Source: Nitrospirota bacterium
Lineage (GTDB): Bacteria; Nitrospirota; Nitrospiria; Nitrospirales; NS-4
DNA: 8,134 nt
Assembly: GCA_005877565.1 (NCBI GenBank)
Contig: VBOK01000149.1
Coordinates: forward strand, 1-8,134
Reading direction: 5' to 3'
Below are positions 4,188 through 8,134 of this stretch, in pieces; within the stretch, counting starts at the first letter, position 1, and each line of letters begins with the position of its first letter. Position numbers and translations under genes: made by a program. The notes under the pieces were generated by a model that was not told where the DNA came from, made no database searches, and saw nothing but the letters and a program-made list of their open reading frames with translations.

Positions 4188-6764
4188 ATGTCGCCGCTCA
4201 TTGACGGGCGCCTGCCCATGGCAGTCGTGCCGCAGCGTTATGAGCTGCTGTTGACTGTCGAGCCAGACCGCGGGGAGTTTTCGGGCTCGGTCGCCGTTCA
4301 CGTGCAGGTTCGGGAGCCGGCGCGAACCATCATCCTACATGCCCTGGAGCTGACTGTCCTCCGCGCTGCGGTGGAGGCGGGCAGGGCTCGATTTCCGGCC
4401 CATGTCTCGGTCGATCCTGACTCTGAAACGATCACCCTCGCGCCGGATCGCGAGGTGCCGGCCGGTCCGGCGGTGCTCACGCTGGACTTTGCGGGTCGCC
4501 TGAATCGCCAGATGAGAGGCCTGTACGAGGCGACGGCCGGGGCAGAGCGCTACGCGTTCACTCAGTTCGAGCCGACCGACGCGCGCCGCGCGTTTCCGTG
4601 TCTTGACGAGCCGGCGCGCAAGGCGGTGTTTCGGATCACGGTGGTGGTGCCGGAGCGGTACCTGGTCCTCTCGAACATGGATGTGACCTCGGAGACGGTG
4701 GACCCGGCCGCCGGGCGCAAGACGGTCACGTTCGCGGAAACCCCGCGCATGTCCACCTACCTGGTGGCCCTCGCCGTGGCGAAGCTCACGCCCCAGACCT
4801 CTCTCGTCGACGGCACGCGCGTGACCATTTACACGACAGCCCGCCATGCCGCGCTGACGGGATTCGCCCGCGAGGTGATGGAGGCCTGCTTGCCGAGACT
4901 GAACGCGTATTTCGCCGTCCGCTACCCTCTGCCGAAGCTGGACCTGGTCGGCGTGCCCGACTTCGCGATGGGCGCCATGGAGAATTGGGGCGCGATTTTC
5001 TTCCGGGAGAATCGCCTGCTCGTGAACGCTGCCCAGGCGTCCGCCAGCACGCTGCGCGCCGTGGCCAACGTGATCACCCATGAGGTCGTCCACCAGTGGT
5101 TCGGCAATCTCGTCACGATGGAGTGGTGGGACGATCTCTGGCTGAACGAATCCTTTGCCACGTGGCTCGCCTGTAAGATCGTGGACGACTGGCGCCCGGG
5201 CTGGCGTTCCTGGACGGAGTTCGTCAGGGACAAGCAAGCGCCGCTCGGCGTGGATGCGCTCTCCTCGACGCGGCCGATCAGCTCGAAGGTCCGCACGGCG
5301 GCCGAAGCGGAAGAGATGTTCGATGCCCTAACGTATGAGAAGGGCGCGTCGGTGCTGCGCATGCTCGAACAGTTCCTTGGCGAGGAAGCGTTCCGACGGG
5401 GCATCCAGCGCTACATCGAAGCCCATCAGTACGGGAACGCCTCCGCCGCCGACCTCTGGGCTGCGCTGGAGGCGGCGTCCGGACAACCGGTGCCGGTGAT
5501 CGCGAGTGACTGGTTCACGCGTCCAGGTTTCCCCCTGGTGGCCGTCTCCGCGGCTGGCCCGGATTTGCAGATGCTCCAAGTCGATCAGCGGCGTTTCCGA
5601 GCCGACCGCGGGGCGCGGGAGGAGCCCGAGCCACCATGGGCGATCCCGTTGACCCTGGCCTTCGAGGACGACGAAGGCGTCCGGCACCATCGCCTCCTCA
5701 TGACGGACGCGCGTACCCAGGCTTCGTTGCCGGCGCACGGGAAAGTCCGGTGGGTCTCCGCCAACGCTGGCGAAATCGGCTACTACCGCACGCACTATGA
5801 CCAGACACTCCGCTCTGCCTTGGCGAACTCCTGGACGCGGCTCCCCGCGGAAGAACGGTTCGGCTTGCTCGACAATGCCTGGGCGCTGGCGCACAAGGGC
5901 GTGCTCCCGATCGGCGACTTTCTCGGTCTGGTCGTGCGCGCCCGTGGAGATGACACTCGCATCGTGGTGGAAGGGCTGGCTGGCTTCCTGGCGACCCTGC
6001 ACGATCGGGTGGTGTCTGAGACGGCCCGGCCGCTGTTGGGTCGCTTCGTCCATGAGCTGTACCAGCCGCTTGTGGACTCGTTGGGGTGGGACGCGCGGCC
6101 TGGAGAGGGCGATGAGCCCAAGCTGGCGCGAGCAGCGGCCCTCTGGACGCTCGGGAGTATCGCGAGGCCCGCACGGCTCGTGCGTGAAATGGCCGAGCGG
6201 CTTGAACGCTACTGGGCCGACCCATCGTCCCTCGATCCGACGTTGGTCATGGCCGTCCTCCGCCTCTGTGCGCGCGCCGCAGGAGGCAAGGACCGGTTCG
6301 ATCGCTACGTGACGCAATATCGGACTGCCACGACACCGGAAGAGCGAGACCGCTACCTCCAGGCCTTCGGAGATTTTGCCGAGCCGGGCGTGACCCCATC
6401 CATCCTGGCCTTCGTCCTCAGTGCGGACGTGAGGGGCCAGGACCTGTGGAAGCCGTTGAGGGGGCTGCTCGCGAACCCGGCGACCCAGTCCGAAGCGTGG
6501 TCGTTCGTCAAGGCCAACTGGACGGAGCTGCGGAAGAAGGGGGGCAGCGTCGGGGCCCAACGCATCATCGGGGGGACGAAGGCGCTCCGGCGCGAAGAGT
6601 GGCTGGCTGATGTGGAGCGGTTCTTCCGCGACCCGGCGAACCGGGTGGCGTCGGCTGAGCGGACGCTTACCCAGACACTGGAGTTTATCAGGCTGGGCCT
6701 AGAATTCCGACGGGCGCAGCAGGACGGGCTCGTGGCGTGGCTTCGTAGCCGGGTTCAGTCATGA
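4188..6764 (+). CDS. M1 family zinc aminopeptidase (ERAP1_C type)
   Basis: An 858-aa metallopeptidase predicted to remove N-terminal residues from peptides. It has the M1 order: an N-terminal beta domain (about 1-200), a thermolysin-like catalytic domain (about 215-445), a small beta domain, and a helical ERAP1_C-like domain from about 520 (opening with GEIGYYRTHYD) to the end. The exopeptidase motif GAMEN is at 262-266. Zinc ligands H298 and H302 with catalytic E299 form HEVVH, and the third ligand E321 follows in NESFATW at the standard 18-residue spacing. Y383 in TYEKG is the transition-state tyrosine. The catalytic set is complete, so it should be active. No signal peptide is present, which suggests a cytoplasmic enzyme of peptide turnover. 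The C-terminal domain differs from the DUF3458 type of E. coli PepN. There is no clear Shine-Dalgarno at the ATG, so reinitiation from the upstream gene is likely. Confidence 0.95.
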   Translation: MSPLIDGRLPMAVVPQRYELLLTVEPDRGEFSGSVAVHVQVREPARTIILHALELTVLRAAVEAGRARFPAHVSVDPDSETITLAPDREVPAGPAVLTLDFAGRLNRQMRGLYEATAGAERYAFTQFEPTDARRAFPCLDEPARKAVFRITVVVPERYLVLSNMDVTSETVDPAAGRKTVTFAETPRMSTYLVALAVAKLTPQTSLVDGTRVTIYTTARHAALTGFAREVMEACLPRLNAYFAVRYPLPKLDLVGVPDFAMGAMENWGAIFFRENRLLVNAAQASASTLRAVANVITHEVVHQWFGNLVTMEWWDDLWLNESFATWLACKIVDDWRPGWRSWTEFVRDKQAPLGVDALSSTRPISSKVRTAAEAEEMFDALTYEKGASVLRMLEQFLGEEAFRRGIQRYIEAHQYGNASAADLWAALEAASGQPVPVIASDWFTRPGFPLVAVSAAGPDLQMLQVDQRRFRADRGAREEPEPPWAIPLTLAFEDDEGVRHHRLLMTDARTQASLPAHGKVRWVSANAGEIGYYRTHYDQTLRSALANSWTRLPAEERFGLLDNAWALAHKGVLPIGDFLGLVVRARGDDTRIVVEGLAGFLATLHDRVVSETARPLLGRFVHELYQPLVDSLGWDARPGEGDEPKLARAAALWTLGSIARPARLVREMAERLERYWADPSSLDPTLVMAVLRLCARAAGGKDRFDRYVTQYRTATTPEERDRYLQAFGDFAEPGVTPSILAFVLSADVRGQDLWKPLRGLLANPATQSEAWSFVKANWTELRKKGGSVGAQRIIGGTKALRREEWLADVERFFRDPANRVASAERTLTQTLEFIRLGLEFRRAQQDGLVAWLRSRVQS

Positions 6765-7759
6765 GAGCCATGGTGCTGCAACAGCCCGGCGATGTGCGGG
6801 ATCATCCTCTCAGGCCGACGGTTCTTCCGTCGCCCGAACCCGGTCCCGATGAGGTGCGCGTGCAGGTCAGGGTCTGCGGGGTCTGCCGGACCGACCTGCA
6901 CATCGTCGAGGGGGAGTTGCCGCCGGCCAAGCGGCCGGTCGTGCCGGGCCATGAGGTGGTCGGCATCGTGGACCGGGCGGGGGACCGCGTACGGACGGTC
7001 AAGGAAGGAGACCGTGTCGGCATCGCCTGGCTACAACATACGTGTGGCACATGTGAGTTCTGCCTCGGCAAGCAGGAGAACTTGTGTCTTCAGGCGCGGT
7101 TCACGGGTTATCACGTGGACGGAGGGTATGCGGAATACGCCGTGGTGCCCGCGGGCTACGCCTACCCGATTCCCGATATCTTTGGTGACGAAGAGGCAGC
7201 GCCGTTGCTCTGTGCAGGCATCATCGGCTACCGCGCCCTGCGGCTCAGCGGGGTGAAGCCCGGCCAATTCCTAGGGCTCTATGGATTTGGAGCCTCGGCG
7301 CACATCGCCATTCAAGTGGCCAGGCACTGGGGCTGCACGGTGTACGCCTGCTCTCTACGCGAAGAACACCGAACCCTGGCGCGGGAGCTCGGGGCGGCCT
7401 GGGTGGGCGGCGCGGCGGAGCCTCCTCCCGAGAAGCTGCACAGCGCGATCATGTTCGCGCCGGTCGGTGAGCTGGTGCCCCCCGCGCTGCGGGCCTTGCG
7501 GCGTGGCGGGACGCTGGCGATCGCCGGCATCCACATGTCGCCGATCCCTTCGATCGACTACGACAACGAGCTGTTCGGGGAGCGCATGGTCCGGAGCGTC
7601 ACGGCCAACACGAAGCAGGACGCCCTGGACCTCCTGCGGGAGGCGGCGGCCATCCCCATCCGGCCCCACACCCAGCGCTTCAAGCTCGAAGACGCCAACC
7701 TCGCGCTCAAGGCGTTGAAGGCCGGCACGATCAAAGGGGCCGGCGTCCTTACCGTTTGA
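6761..7759 (+). CDS. Zinc-dependent alcohol dehydrogenase, TIGR02822 / AdhA-like
   Basis: A 332-aa medium-chain dehydrogenase/reductase that should interconvert alcohols and aldehydes or ketones with a nicotinamide cofactor. Catalytic zinc ligands are C42 (GVCRTD), H64 (PGHE) and C151 (LLCAG). Structural zinc ligands are C95, C98, C101 and C109. The Rossmann loop reads GFGASA (175-180), with Ala in place of the last Gly. The APVGELVPPALRALRRGG and AGIHMSPIPS stretches are typical of the TIGR02822 subgroup that includes mycobacterial AdhA. The second beta strand ends YACSLR, with no acidic residue, which may favour NADP(H); this is inference. The start overlaps the aminopeptidase stop as ATGA, so translation is coupled; a second ATG at 6770 (Met4) is possible. 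The natural substrate cannot be read from sequence. Confidence 0.94.
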   Translation: MRAMVLQQPGDVRDHPLRPTVLPSPEPGPDEVRVQVRVCGVCRTDLHIVEGELPPAKRPVVPGHEVVGIVDRAGDRVRTVKEGDRVGIAWLQHTCGTCEFCLGKQENLCLQARFTGYHVDGGYAEYAVVPAGYAYPIPDIFGDEEAAPLLCAGIIGYRALRLSGVKPGQFLGLYGFGASAHIAIQVARHWGCTVYACSLREEHRTLARELGAAWVGGAAEPPPEKLHSAIMFAPVGELVPPALRALRRGGTLAIAGIHMSPIPSIDYDNELFGERMVRSVTANTKQDALDLLREAAAIPIRPHTQRFKLEDANLALKALKAGTIKGAGVLTV

Positions 7760-7868
7760 CGCAGAGCAGCGGCACCCTGTCCCCTTACTGGAGTGTTCAC
7801 GGAATCGGGGGTAGCTCAATGGGTTTGCTAATATCAATACAGCGATACCTGATCCTTCCCTAAAGACA
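7760..7868. other. Intergenic gap between convergent genes, no clear terminator
   Basis: This 109-bp gap separates the 3' ends of the alcohol dehydrogenase and the repeat protein. I find no GC-rich stem followed by a T-run on either strand. It is slightly AT-richer around 7825-7865 than the flanking genes. Termination here is expected from the layout but not visible. Confidence 0.5.
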
Positions 7869-8134
7869 CTAAGGCAGGAAGTTGGCGGTGACGCTGACGT
7901 TCGACGTCATGGTCACGGTGCAGGAATTGACCAGGATGCCCGAACAGGCTCCACCCCAGCTCAGGAAAACGGACCCGAAGGCCGGCGTCGCCGTGAGGGT
8001 CACCGTCGTGCCGCTATTGTAGGTGGCCGAGCAAGTGGCCCCGCAGGTGATCCCCGCCGGACTGGAGGTGACGGTGCCGCTGCCGATGATGCCAGTCTTG
8101 CTGACCGAGAGGGTGAAGCGCTGCACGTTGAACG
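7869..8134 (-). CDS. C-terminus of a secreted protein with InlB-type beta repeats (partial, 5' end off window)
   Basis: The frame is open to the right edge, so this is the last 88 or so residues of a longer protein. It contains one complete repeat of the divergent InlB B-repeat type (Pfam Flg_new_2-like): FTLSVSKTG, then GSGTVTSSPAGITCGATC, a TVTLTATPAFGSVFLSW strand, and VSVTANF before the stop. Just upstream, FNV at the edge looks like the end of the previous repeat unit, so several tandem copies are likely. Four cysteines (CGATC and CSGILVNSC) suggest paired disulfides, fitting export to the periplasm or cell surface. A GTG at 8124-8126 could be mistaken for a start but lies inside the repeat and has no ribosome binding site. 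The role is unknown; such repeats usually sit at the C-terminal end of large extracellular or adhesin-like proteins. Confidence 0.82.
   Translation of the reverse strand, partial: FNVQRFTLSVSKTGIIGSGTVTSSPAGITCGATCSATYNSGTTVTLTATPAFGSVFLSWGGACSGILVNSCTVTMTSNVSVTANFLP

Noticed and set aside
4182..4190. GCCACCATG at the aminopeptidase start looks like a eukaryotic Kozak site
   Set aside because: The gene order, overlaps and promoters are bacterial; the match is coincidental in GC-rich DNA.
3690..4301. A 203-codon minus-strand open frame covering the small helical protein
   Set aside because: It is antisense to a gene with a good ribosome binding site and tight operon spacing, and has no family features.
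4335..5237. A 300-codon minus-strand open frame over the peptidase N-terminal half
   Set aside because: Same reason: it overlaps the GAMEN/HEVVH coding region, and its composition (His/Arg rich) is that of an antisense shadow.
5328..6560. A 410-codon open frame on the minus strand inside the aminopeptidase gene
   Set aside because: It is antisense to a clearly intact M1 peptidase; its product is rich in Arg, Gly, His and Pro with no recognisable domain, as expected for GC-rich antisense frames.
7721..7744. GCCGGC inverted repeat near the end of the dehydrogenase gene
   Set aside because: A 6-bp self-complementary word repeated 12 nt apart, inside coding sequence and without a T-run; not a credible terminator.
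7800..7835. tRNA-like string GGGGGTAGCTCAATGGG
   Set aside because: It resembles a tRNA D-arm, but there is no GAGC to close the D-stem, no anticodon arm and no T-arm. No tRNA, and too little to claim an attachment site.

Overview
This is a GC-rich, gene-dense bacterial window. The protein set is a YqgE/AlgH protein, a CHASE2-type adenylate cyclase, an M1 aminopeptidase of the ERAP1_C type, a zinc alcohol dehydrogenase of the AdhA-like TIGR02822 group, and a secreted protein with Cys-containing InlB-type beta repeats. That combination would suit a Gram-negative, environmental lineage such as Nitrospirota or a deltaproteobacterial relative. The lineage is inferred from protein style only; there is no rRNA or other marker. 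I see no mobile element, CRISPR array, RNA gene or sign of recent transfer.

Layout. Positions 1-113 look like a divergent promoter region. One promoter-like pair points left, toward a gene off the window with a Shine-Dalgarno at 8-13. Another points right into yqgE (114-683). YqgE converges on, and overlaps by 8 bp, a minus-strand cluster: membrane protein (3108-3656), small Pro-rich lipoprotein (2757-3020), then CHASE2 adenylate cyclase (676-2760). The lipoprotein and cyclase share an ATGA stop/start. The membrane protein may head the same unit, but a second promoter candidate lies in front of the lipoprotein.

A second divergent promoter region (about 3687-3735) separates this cluster from a plus-strand operon: an unrecognised 121-aa helical protein (3816-4181), the M1 aminopeptidase (4188-6764) and the alcohol dehydrogenase (6761-7759). 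Spacings of 6 bp and -4 bp indicate one transcript with coupled translation. The operon leader carries a strong GC-rich hairpin at 3765-3794. At the right edge, the C-terminus of a repeat-containing extracellular protein reads leftward (7869-8134, 5' end missing).

How the genes may work together. The minus cluster looks like an envelope-sensing unit: an exported CHASE2 domain wired to a cytoplasmic cAMP-forming domain and co-translated with a lipoprotein. The plus operon looks metabolic (peptide turnover plus aldehyde/alcohol redox) with an unknown first gene. I found no obviously new multi-gene system. The least explained parts are the two unrecognised proteins (3108-3656 and 3816-4181) and the lipoprotein-cyclase pairing.
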